The notes beneath the pieces were generated by a model. It searched no databases, was not told the origin of the DNA, and worked only from the letters and a program-made list of their open reading frames with translations. Made by a program: the position numbers and the translations under genes. Shown piece after piece: positions 49,940 to 58,167 of a stretch of DNA of 62,909 nt. Source of the DNA: Isotricha intestinalis (Eukaryota; Ciliophora; Litostomatea; Vestibuliferida; Isotrichidae); NCBI GenBank assembly GCA_023807065.1, contig JAJJLU010000373.1:1-62909 (forward strand), written 5' to 3'. Numbering within the stretch: position 1 is the first letter of the stretch; every line of letters begins with the position of its first letter.

Positions 49940-50959
49940 ATGGAAAATGAAAAAATAATAAAAAATGAAATGGCAAAATGTGAAAAAGATATGATAGTTT
50001 ATTTTACTTCTCATTATAATGAAAAAATAGAAGATAATAAAATTATAATCAATGATAATTTTGAAGTATTGGAAAAAATAGGAGAAGGTTCTTATTGGAA
50101 AGTAATTAAAGTAAAAAGAAAATTACTTTCTTCAAAAGGAGAAGTATTAGAAAATAATTATTATGTTTTTAAAAAAGGAGTTTTAAATAAAAAAATAATA
50201 AATTTTAATGAAAAAGATAAAGAATGTAGAATAGGAGTAAAAGAATATAAAATTCTAAAAGAAATATGTCATCCAAATATAGCAAGATTATATGAATGTA
50301 TTATTGATAATACTTTAAATAAAATTATTTTAGTTATGGAATACTGTGATTTAGGATCTTTAATGATTTCAAAAAGAAAAGAAAACACTGAATATTATGA
50401 ATATAATAATAAAGTTATGAAATATTTATGGAAAAAATATGAAGGAGAAAAGAAAATTCCAGAAAATTTTTCTTATGAATATAATGAACAGAAAGAATTT
50501 TTTGAAAAAGTGTCTTATGAAATGTTAATTCAATTAATTTCTGCTTTAAAATATTTAAAAAATAAATTAATAGCTCATTTAGATATTAAACCTGAAAATA
50601 TTTTAATTAAAACTGTTGATAATGAAGATAATGATAATTTTATGAAATTAAGTGATTTTTCAATTTCAAAAAAAATTCCTTCAGAAAATTCAAAAATTGA
50701 ATTTTTTGGAGGAACTCCAATTTATAATCCTCCTGAAATTGAAAATGAGGAAGAAATAGATCCTTTTAAATATGATATTTACACTTTAGGAGCAACAATT
50801 TTTACTTTTCTATTTAATAAATTTAATTTTTCTGAAATTAAAAATCTTCAAAATGTTATATCCAATCAAAAATTATATAAGATTTTATACATAACTCTTG
50901 AACCTGATTTTTCCATCCGTGCTTCAATAAATCAAATTGAAGAAATTATATTGAATTAA
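49940..50959 (+). CDS. divergent protein kinase with altered DFG
   Basis: The 339-residue protein is a kinase domain of the CaMKK/LKB1-like style. The glycine loop reads IGEGSYWKV, the ATP-binding Lys is in VFKKG (Lys78 or Lys79), and the catalytic loop is HLDIKPENIL with Asp215 present. The DFG motif is DFS: Asp239 is kept but Gly is replaced by Ser241. The APE-like motif reads YNPPEIE. A 55-residue acidic/aromatic insertion lies between the hinge and the catalytic loop. Asp and Lys residues are retained, so activity is possible, but the DFS change and HLD catalytic loop make weak or pseudokinase activity plausible. The partner and substrate are unknown. It starts 105 bases after the preceding relic. 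Confidence 0.85.
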   Translation: MENEKIIKNEMAKCEKDMIVYFTSHYNEKIEDNKIIINDNFEVLEKIGEGSYWKVIKVKRKLLSSKGEVLENNYYVFKKGVLNKKIINFNEKDKECRIGVKEYKILKEICHPNIARLYECIIDNTLNKIILVMEYCDLGSLMISKRKENTEYYEYNNKVMKYLWKKYEGEKKIPENFSYEYNEQKEFFEKVSYEMLIQLISALKYLKNKLIAHLDIKPENILIKTVDNEDNDNFMKLSDFSISKKIPSENSKIEFFGGTPIYNPPEIENEEEIDPFKYDIYTLGATIFTFLFNKFNFSEIKNLQNVISNQKLYKILYITLEPDFSIRASINQIEEIILN

Positions 50960-51116
50960 TAAAATAATTTTGATTATATTTTTCAAATTGTTTTTATGTA
51001 AAATAAAATTATTTGTTTATTTTATTTTATTTTATTATAATTAAATAAATATAATACATTTCAAATAACTTAATATTTTATTATAATAGTATAAATATTA
51101 AAAAATAATTAATATA

Positions 51117-51383
51117 ATGGACACTGAAAGTTCTTTATGTAATGCCCCGAAAATTCCATTTAGAATTCCTATTAGAAAACCATCTAAACTTAATTTAAAT
51201 AAATATTCATTATTTAATTCAATAGAAGGTGAAAATGTAATGAATAACAATTTATATCAAGAAAACTCAATTTCCACTGATGTTTCTGAAAATGATGTAA
51301 ATAAAAATTATGAATCAGACAGTAGTTTTGAAGAGGAAATTGAATGTGATTTAATTAGTATTCTTCAAATATTAAAAGAATAA
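51117..51383 (+). CDS. small acidic protein of unknown function
   Basis: The 88-residue frame starts MDTESSLCNAPKIPFRIP and ends with an acidic helix containing SSFEEEIECDLISILQILK. The N-terminal part is basic with Pro (RIPIRKPSK) and the middle is Asn/Ser-rich. The composition, with Pro, Cys and clustered Glu, is gene-like rather than random. No domain is recognised. It could be a short regulatory protein or the intact 5' part of a gene whose remainder decayed, since a relic follows at 51435. Confidence 0.5.
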   Translation: MDTESSLCNAPKIPFRIPIRKPSKLNLNKYSLFNSIEGENVMNNNLYQENSISTDVSENDVNKNYESDSSFEEEIECDLISILQILKE

Positions 51384-51434
51384 AAAATTCACTTTTATTC
51401 GATAAAAAAATAAATATGTTATTTATAATTAATT

Positions 51435-51790
51435 TGTACTTAACAATTGATTTAGATCTTATAAAGAAATAAAAAAGTATAATTAAAGGTTATTTAGTTA
51501 TGTATGGAAATTTATATAATTTTAATATTAATTTGTTAAAAAGAATAATACAAAAAACTGAAAAAAAATATATTTCATTTTGCCCAATCTGAGAAAAAAA
51601 ATAGATTCTATATTAGAAATATTTAAAGAGCATTTTTGTTCTATATCCTTGAATAAAGAAAAATTGTTTAACTCTTTGATTTCTTAAAATAAATATAATA
51701 TTTCCTTTAAAAACAAGATTTTGAATTAGAAAACTTCTCACTATCACACACACTAAATTATTTTATTTTCTTTTATAATTTTTTTCATGG
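51435..51790 (+). pseudogene. gene relic between small ORF and START gene
   Basis: One frame reads LTIDLDLIKK and then, past a TAA, SIIKGYLVMYGNLYNFNINL and IIQKTEKKYISFCPI. A one-base change at a TGA leads into SEKKNRFYIRNI and, past several TAA, FELENFSLSHTLNYF. The stops are nearly all TAA. The reading is protein-like but the family is unknown. The last 100 bases before 51901 are leader-like A/T sequence. Confidence 0.45.
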
Positions 51791-51900
51791 TTTGAAATAA
51801 TCAAATAAACTTTAATTTTTAAAATTTTTTTGAGTCAAATACTTTTTGCCTCCATAATTAATATTTAAAATGAAATTAATAAAATTATTATTTAATTTCA

Positions 51901-52515
51901 ATGGATGACGTCAATGAAAAACAGAGTGTAATAGAAGCAATAAATAAAAGATATCCAGAATTAGAAAATTGGTTAAACAGACCAAATTGGAAAGATTATG
52001 ACAAAGATGATAAAATAGGATATAAAGCATGGTATTGTGATGAAGAAGGAACAGGTTTTAGAAGTATAAAATCTCAAATAATCATAAAAAAATCAATGAA
52101 TGAAATATTTGATTATGTTGCAGATATAAACAATAAACCTAAATATGATCATTCTTTAGATCACTGTAAAATAGTAAATAAATTTGATGAAAATTATAGA
52201 ATTGATTATTATAATTATAAAGGAGCTTTTCTTATTTCAAATAGAGATTTTTATGTTGCTGTTTATTATAAAAGAGGAGATGATTTTTCTGAAATGTTTT
52301 GTACTAATTATTCTAACCCTAAATATCCAGAAATCAAAAAAGTTGTTAGAGCTGAATTAATTTATGCTGGATTCCAATATAAAAAAGTAGAAGAAGGAAT
52401 ACTTGTCACTTATTATACTCAAGGAGATATGAAATTAAATCAAATGCTTGTTAATACTACTCTCTCAGAAGTTGCTAAACAAGTTGTTTATCTTAAGAAA
52501 CTTTTGGAATCTTAA
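51901..52515 (+). CDS. START-domain lipid-binding protein
   Basis: The 204-residue protein is a single START/SRPBCC fold. Landmarks are YKAWYCDEEGTGFRSIKSQI, then IIIKKSMNEIFDYVADINNK, the turn KYDHSLDHCKIV, the strand pair RIDYYNYKGAFLISNRDFYV, and a long C-terminal helix from LNQMLVNTTLSEVAKQ to the end. The NRDFY segment after the beta-strands is typical of START proteins such as STARD2/STARD10-like phospholipid carriers. The chain has no membrane segment or signal peptide, so a cytosolic lipid carrier is likely. The ligand is unknown. It is one of three lipid-transfer-type genes in the window. Confidence 0.9.
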   Translation: MDDVNEKQSVIEAINKRYPELENWLNRPNWKDYDKDDKIGYKAWYCDEEGTGFRSIKSQIIIKKSMNEIFDYVADINNKPKYDHSLDHCKIVNKFDENYRIDYYNYKGAFLISNRDFYVAVYYKRGDDFSEMFCTNYSNPKYPEIKKVVRAELIYAGFQYKKVEEGILVTYYTQGDMKLNQMLVNTTLSEVAKQVVYLKKLLES

Positions 52516-52773
52516 TTTTGTTATAGAATAATAACACATTTTTTAAACTTATAATAATTTTCTTTAAAAATTTTTACTTTATATTATGAAATATATGAAA
52601 ACATATATTTTTAAAATATTTATATTAAAAAAAATAAAAAAATTTAAAAACTTAAAAAAATCCAAAAAAACAAATCCTACCTTAAAAAAATAATAATCAA
52701 AAAAAAATTAAAACAAAACGAAGAAAAAAATTATAAAAACGGAAATCATAAAATTTAATAAATAAAAAAAAAA

Positions 52774-52965
52774 ATGAATCCATTCTTTAGACCACCACCA
52801 ATGATGGGACCAAGACCTTATATGGGACCTCCTCCAATGATGAGACCTCCTCCAATGATGGGCCCTCCTCCAATGATGGGACCAAGACCTTTTATGGGAC
52901 CTCCTCCAATGATGGGACCAAGGCCTTTTATGGGACCTCCTCCGATGGGACCTAGGTTTTTTTAA
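52774..52965 (+). CDS. Pro/Met/Gly-rich repeat micropeptide
   Basis: The 63-residue frame consists almost wholly of tandem Met-Gly-Pro-Pro-Pro-Met and Met-Gly-Pro-Arg-Pro-Phe units. It has about eight short blocks, such as PPPMMGPRPFMGPPPMMGPR. It starts with MNPFFRPPPMMGPRPYMGPP and ends MGPRFF. The DNA is far more GC-rich than its surroundings because Pro and Gly need it. The ATG lies behind a long A-rich leader like those of the epimerase and reductase genes, and the stop is TAA. No signal peptide is seen. Such low-complexity repeats occur as tails of RNA-binding proteins, but here the repeat is the whole protein. The function is unknown. Confidence 0.65.
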   Translation: MNPFFRPPPMMGPRPYMGPPPMMRPPPMMGPPPMMGPRPFMGPPPMMGPRPFMGPPPMGPRFF

Positions 52966-53237
52966 ATAAATATTATTAGAGATTATATATGTATATTATA
53001 ATTTTACTTTTCTTCTTAATTTTGTTGGATTTTTTGAAATTTTTTTTTATCTTTTGTTTTTTTCTTGTTTTTTATGTGTATTGGGATTTTATAAGAATTT
53101 ATTAGGAAATAAATGATAATGGTTTTTTATTTAAGATACTTTTATGGAATATTTTATATTATTTTTAATTTTTATTTAGATTATTATTTAACTAATAATT
53201 ATTGATCACGTATTTGATTTTATAAAATCAGTATATA

Positions 53238-54746
53238 TCAAAAAATTTTTTTTTGTATTTCTTTTGTAAAATTATTTAATCTTTCAGAATTTATATGTAT
53301 TGTTTCAATACTTATATTTATATAAATTTCTTCAATTAATTTCCTTAATAGATATAAGTTAGAATTCTTTTTTATTAATAATTTTGGAATAAAATATTCG
53401 ATATTTTTTAACTTAAAATTATTCTCATTAACTTTATTCAGAAATTTCTTCCAATACTTTTTATTAAGTTTATCACTTGGAATTAGAGTAGTTTGCTTCT
53501 TAAAAATGATTAATTTATTTGGGGTATTAATAGGAAAATTCTTTTGAAAAATTCTTTGATTTTTTTCTGAACATAATAAGGTTTTACTCTTTAACTCAGA
53601 ATAAGATATATTTCTCTTTTCATTATCTATTCTTTTTAAATCATTAAAATTATTTTTATATATATGATTTTTTTGATGTTTAATTTGAAAAAAAACATTA
53701 TTAACAATATCTAACATTTTAAATTTTCTAATAAAAAATTGTAAAATTAATGTTAAAATTTCATATACTAATTTTATCCAAGTAGTAATATTTGCCAATA
53801 TATCTTTAATTTTATAATATTCTCTTTTATAAATAAAAGTATCTTCAGTTGAAAATAATGTTAAGGAAAACAAAGTTTGAGACGAATTATTTTCATTTAC
53901 ATGTAAAAGTTCAAAATCAGAATTTTTATAATTATATTGATAAAAATTATATATAGTTTTATTCTTAAAAATTAATCCATTATCAGATTCATATTTTACT
54001 TTTGTATAAGAAATATAATAAGATTTAATAAGAAAAGGAGAAACAGGAAAAAATTCTGCTTTTTTTTTTAATTTAATTGGATTTGAATAATCATAATTAT
54101 CAATTATTTTTTCTAAAAAACCAATAACAATAAAACTATTATTTAATTTGTTATAAATTTCTTCCTCAGAATCGCATAGAGAATTAACTTTTTGATTACA
54201 AGTCTTTATTTCTAAATTTAAATTACTATAATTTATATCTCCATAATGTCCTCTAATTTTCAAACTTTTATTGTATGAAATACATAAAAAATTATAGGTA
54301 TTAGGTGAATTATCAAAATAATTTATATATCTAATAAATTTTTCATCATTATGACATTTAATGAGTGAAATCTTAGTTTTATTATGAAAATATTTCATAT
54401 GTTTTGGATCATTATTTCTCTCTTCATATGTTAATTCTAAAGTAAATAATTTTGGATTTTGTTCAATAAATTGACCTTTACTATTAACAAATCCAACTAA
54501 AATCAGTTCTTCATTTAATCTAAATTCTTCATTATTATTTATTTCAGTACTTTGTGAAAAATGAAAATACTCTCTTTTTAAAATAGTATTGAAAAATATG
54601 AAAATTATAAAAAAAAATATTAAAAACGAAATTATACCAAAAATTGAGCCAAAATTTGAATGGTAAACTTTTTCTTTTTTAAACCTTAAAGAAAATGGTA
54701 TTGAATAAATATCTAAATTTAAATATAATTCATTCATGAATGACAT
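53238..54746 (-). CDS. ciliate-type two-membrane-segment protein, copy B
   Basis: The 502-residue protein is a paralogue of the 850-2343 gene. Both start with a short cytosolic lead (here VYHSNFG), then a membrane segment (residues about 34-55, IFGIISFLIFFFIIFIFFNT). The long non-cytosolic region shares LKIRGHYGD and, after paired Cys residues, SEEEI. The second hydrophobic region here reads WIKLVYEILTLILQFFIRKF, followed by a Lys/Asn-rich cytosolic tail of about 150 residues. The Gly-Gly pair in the second segment of copy A (NIGGF) is missing here. The family is abundant in ciliates; its function is unknown. Confidence 0.85.
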   Translation of the reverse strand: MSFMNELYLNLDIYSIPFSLRFKKEKVYHSNFGSIFGIISFLIFFFIIFIFFNTILKREYFHFSQSTEINNNEEFRLNEELILVGFVNSKGQFIEQNPKLFTLELTYEERNNDPKHMKYFHNKTKISLIKCHNDEKFIRYINYFDNSPNTYNFLCISYNKSLKIRGHYGDINYSNLNLEIKTCNQKVNSLCDSEEEIYNKLNNSFIVIGFLEKIIDNYDYSNPIKLKKKAEFFPVSPFLIKSYYISYTKVKYESDNGLIFKNKTIYNFYQYNYKNSDFELLHVNENNSSQTLFSLTLFSTEDTFIYKREYYKIKDILANITTWIKLVYEILTLILQFFIRKFKMLDIVNNVFFQIKHQKNHIYKNNFNDLKRIDNEKRNISYSELKSKTLLCSEKNQRIFQKNFPINTPNKLIIFKKQTTLIPSDKLNKKYWKKFLNKVNENNFKLKNIEYFIPKLLIKKNSNLYLLRKLIEEIYINISIETIHINSERLNNFTKEIQKKIF

Positions 54747-54849
54747 TTATTTTCTGATTAATATAATAAAATAATGTTATAATAAATTAAGATATTAAAA
54801 TTCTTTTTATACACTTCTACTATCTATTAATTTTATTATTCAAAAAAAT

Positions 54850-55460
54850 AGAAATTAGATTACATCTTCTTTTAACTCAAATATAATTGTTGTTAAACTT
54901 TTAAATGGAAATATTTCATTATTAGATTTTTATTTATCATTTCAAAATATGAATTGTGATAGTTTGATTGGGAAATAAATTCTCAAAAAAAATAAAAATT
55001 TTTCTCAAAATTCTTCTTAAATGGATTAAACTAAAAAATGAAAATTAAAGAAAAAAATACTCTTCTTTTTTGAATTAGTTAATAATTGTTCAATAATATA
55101 AAATATGAATTTCAATTTTTGAGATTTTTAAAATTATTATATATAATAAAAAATTTATCAAATCTTCAAAATTTATCTTTTATGAATTTTTCTTTTTGAA
55201 ATAAGTAAATGAAAATGTGAAATTAAATAAAAAAAGTAATGATATAGTATTATAAATTAGAATCTTTAGGAAGATAAATAAAATGAAATTTTTTTTTCCA
55301 ATAGAATTAGATTAGGTTATCAATTATTAATTCAATTTTATATTTTAATCAATAATTTAAATTTAGTAAATAAAGATTGTAACACTGATAATATTATTCT
55401 ATTATTATCTTACAATAATTTTTATTCAAAACATACAATATTTATATGTTTTTAATGAAA
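54850..55460 (+). pseudogene. gene relic in the 54.7-55.8 kb gap
   Basis: The plus strand reads IVVKLLNGNISLLDFYLSFQ and NMNCDSLIGK near 54890-54975, then through TAA codons to KILFFFELVNNCSII near 55050. Further on, VNENVKLNKKSNDIV near 55210 is followed after frame changes by IRLGYQLLIQFYILINNLNL and VNKDCNTDNIILLLSYNNF, ending at a TAA near 55455. Both TAA and TGA interrupt the reading and at least three frame changes are needed. Cys, Gly and Asp content argues for a former gene. The family is unknown. 55461-55754 shows nothing more. Confidence 0.5.
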
Positions 55461-55754
55461 TTTAAAAAATACTTTTTATAATTCATATTCAAAAAATTTT
55501 GTTCTCTAAGCAAAAAAGAAAGATTATTTAAATTTAATTTATTTTAAGATTCAGGCTTTTCTATAATAATTAATATTAATTTATTGCAAATAATTGTAAA
55601 TAATATATATTTTTAATTTTATTTTTTATTTGTATGTTGAATTTTCATTGCTTATATTTAAATTTTAAAAATTATAATAAATTTATTAAAACCTATATTT
55701 ATCTTTCAAATATATTTATATCGAATAACATGATATATTTTATTAAAGAAAATA

Positions 55755-56342
55755 TTATTCAATTGTATCATATTTTTGTGAATTAATTTTATTATTTCTT
55801 GAAAATTTAAAGATTTTATTATTTTTAATTTTTAATTTAATCCTATCATTTATTTTCAATTTGTTTTTTAATTGTTTTTGAATGAAATGATGCTCATGAT
55901 TTAAATTAGTAGGGTAATTATTTATAAATTTTAAAATACATTTTTCATTGATTCCAGTATTATTATGTTTATGATGTTGTTCAAATTCTAAACTTTTTAA
56001 ATTCAATTTTTTTAATTTTTTTTTTTCTAATTGTTTGATTTTAAAATCATTAAAAATAGTATCAAAAGGATTTTCAAATAATTCTTTATTAATTTTTGAT
56101 ATAACTTCTCTTTTTCTTTGTGTTAAAGGAATTCTTTTTATTTGAGAAGTCTCAGGAGCTAAATAAGGTAATTCTAAAGCCCTAATTTCATGATAAGAAT
56201 TTATAAAAGAAGAATTATTTCTTAATATTTCATTTTGAAATGGAATTTTATATTTTGTTTCACTTTTTGAATTTGTTTTTTCTTTAATTAATATTTTATC
56301 TAATAAATTTTCCTTTTTTTTAATTGGTAATAAATATTTCAA
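55755..56342 (-). CDS. basic uncharacterised protein lacking an ATG start
   Basis: The frame from 56342 down to the TAA encodes 195 basic residues. It has a patch that looks conserved around residues 55-95: ALELPYLAPETSQIKRIPLT and KREVISKINKELFENPFD. There is no ATG: the frame opens from TTG at 56340-56342, extends in frame without Met to 56381 and meets a TAA at 56382-56384. No Met occurs inside the protein. No upstream GT-AG pair joins an ATG-containing exon. Options are a non-ATG start, a mutated start in a young pseudogene, an unusual intron or a sequence error. The product would be soluble; its function is unknown. Confidence 0.55.
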   Translation of the reverse strand: MKYLLPIKKKENLLDKILIKEKTNSKSETKYKIPFQNEILRNNSSFINSYHEIRALELPYLAPETSQIKRIPLTQRKREVISKINKELFENPFDTIFNDFKIKQLEKKKLKKLNLKSLEFEQHHKHNNTGINEKCILKFINNYPTNLNHEHHFIQKQLKNKLKINDRIKLKIKNNKIFKFSRNNKINSQKYDTIE

Positions 56343-56543
56343 ACTTTTTGGATGGGTTATAACTGAATTTTTCGTTGCTGTTTAAAAATAAATTAAAATT
56401 AAATTGTTAATTTGAAATTAGTCTTAATGGGAATAAAAATTTTATGTTTTTTTTTTATTTAAATAAATATATATGTTATTTCCATAATTTTAGAAAATAA
56501 TTGAAATATAATATAAAACTTATTTTTTAATAAAAATAAAAAA

Positions 56544-57161
56544 ATGAAAGATGATTTTTGTGTATCATTAAAAAAAATACTAGATAACACAGATTATAAA
56601 GAAGATATAAATCATTTTAAAGAAGATATCCATAATTTAAATAATTTAATTGAAAAAGGATTATGCTTTTTATCTCCAATTAAATTAAATGAAAATGCTC
56701 TCAATAAAACAAATAATTTAAACAACGAGTCTGAAATAAAAGAAAAATCAAATAAAAAAAAAAAGAAATATATACTACATTCATATTCAATAAAAAGAAA
56801 AATTTTAAAAGAATCAGAATTATATACAATAAAAGAATTAGTATTAAAATATAAAATTCCATATTCAACAATTTCAAGATGGGTTGTGAAAGGAATTGGA
56901 AAAAAGACAAGTATTCAAAAAATAAATAAAATTATTCCTAAAAAAAGGTTAAAAAGAATTAAAAATTTAAGTAATGAAACAATTGATAGAGCTTTAGAAA
57001 TATATAATAAATATCCTCCTGGTACTATAACAAGAAGTTTTTTTAGAAGAGAAGTTTTGAAAATTGCTGAAGAACAAAATTTTCAAGCTTCTTATGGTTG
57101 GTTAGCAAGATTTGAAAAAAAAAATGATTTAAAGTTTTTAATGAAAAAAAACAAAAATTAA
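56544..57161 (+). CDS. CENP-B/Tigger-type DNA-binding protein
   Basis: The 205-residue protein has two helix-turn-helix parts like the DNA-binding half of CENP-B and pogo/Tigger transposases. The first, residues about 80-125, includes YTIKELVLKYKIPYSTISRW, the Psq-like HTH. The second, about 145-205, includes EIYNKYPPGTITRSFFRREV and ASYGWLARFEKKNDLKFLMK, matching the CENP-B/Tc5 pattern that ends in G-W-L-x-R-F. No DDE transposase domain follows. It is therefore a domesticated or stand-alone DNA-binding protein, likely nuclear. The N-terminal 75 residues are acidic then Lys-rich. In ciliates such proteins could act on repeat-derived DNA, but that is speculative. Confidence 0.8.
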   Translation: MKDDFCVSLKKILDNTDYKEDINHFKEDIHNLNNLIEKGLCFLSPIKLNENALNKTNNLNNESEIKEKSNKKKKKYILHSYSIKRKILKESELYTIKELVLKYKIPYSTISRWVVKGIGKKTSIQKINKIIPKKRLKRIKNLSNETIDRALEIYNKYPPGTITRSFFRREVLKIAEEQNFQASYGWLARFEKKNDLKFLMKKNKN

Positions 57162-57261
57162 GAAAAATATTTATATATTTATATATTTTATATGGTAAAA
57201 ATATTAAATTATTATTTTTAATTTTTAGGGTTTTAATTACAATTATTTTTTCAAAAATTTA

Positions 57262-57987
57262 TTAAATATTTTGAGCATTAATAATAAAATTATTTGAATT
57301 ATATAAATTTTTTGATAATTTTCTATTATCATCTAAACCTAAATCTTTTTTTAACATAAACACTTGTTTAAATGCAGGAATTACTGCTGATGACATTTCT
57401 TTATGAAGTAATTTTAAATTTGCTTTAAAATTATATTTGGGAGAACTTTGTTTATTTATTTTATCAATTGTATCAAATATAGGATACATTATACTTTGAG
57501 GATTATTTAATATTTTACTTTTCTTTGTAAATTTTGGTTTTGTTTTTATATTTATATTTATATTTGGTAAATCACTTTTTATTCTAAAAGTATTAAAACT
57601 TTTTTTATTTAATTTTTTTGAAATATTTGATAATGTTTGAAAATTCTTATCTAATGAATTCTTTGATAATTTGTCTTTTATTTTTTTTGATATTAAAATT
57701 ATTGATAAATCTTTATTTGTCTTATTTATATTTGAATGTGATTTTTCTTTTGACTTTTCTTGAGAAAATTCAATTGTTTTAAGTAAGTGTTTATTTATTG
57801 AGTAATTAGATAAAGTTTCATTTTTTCTATAAGAATCTAAATATGTTTTTGTGTTTTCTAAAAATTCAGGTTTTTTAAGATTAATATAAGTTCTTTTATT
57901 TCTATAACTATCACTGTTATATGAAGAAATTGTAAATTCAAAAGGAATATTTTTATTATAATTTAAAAAATTATTAGAAAAAGACAT
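57262..57987 (-). CDS. uncharacterised Lys/Ser/Asn-rich protein
   Basis: The 241-residue protein starts MSFSNNFLNYNKNIPFEFTI and is mostly Lys/Ser/Asn-rich and probably disordered. A more ordered C-terminal segment at about residues 160-225 contains QSIMYPIFDTIDKINKQSSP, then NLKLLHKEMSSAVIPAFKQV and LKKDLGLDDNRKL. I do not recognise a family. No signal peptide or membrane segment is present. It converges with the CENP-B-type gene across 100 bases and is divergent from the calpain-like gene across 180 bases. Confidence 0.7.
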   Translation of the reverse strand: MSFSNNFLNYNKNIPFEFTISSYNSDSYRNKRTYINLKKPEFLENTKTYLDSYRKNETLSNYSINKHLLKTIEFSQEKSKEKSHSNINKTNKDLSIILISKKIKDKLSKNSLDKNFQTLSNISKKLNKKSFNTFRIKSDLPNININIKTKPKFTKKSKILNNPQSIMYPIFDTIDKINKQSSPKYNFKANLKLLHKEMSSAVIPAFKQVFMLKKDLGLDDNRKLSKNLYNSNNFIINAQNI

Positions 57988-58167
57988 TTTCTTTAATATT
58001 AAAAAATATCATGATAATTATTTATTTTTTGATAACATAAATCAAAATAATATATTAAATGATGATAAAAAAAAGTAAGAAAACAAGTATATTTACAATA
58101 TAAAAAATAATTAAAAACCCCTAAAATAATATAAATTAACAAATAAAAATCATAATTTTTATAAAAA

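Noticed and set aside
49743..49976. Minus-strand 77-codon frame before the divergent kinase
   Set aside because: It overlaps the 3' end of a plus-strand relic and the true kinase start; its Phe/Leu/Ile content is that of a complement.
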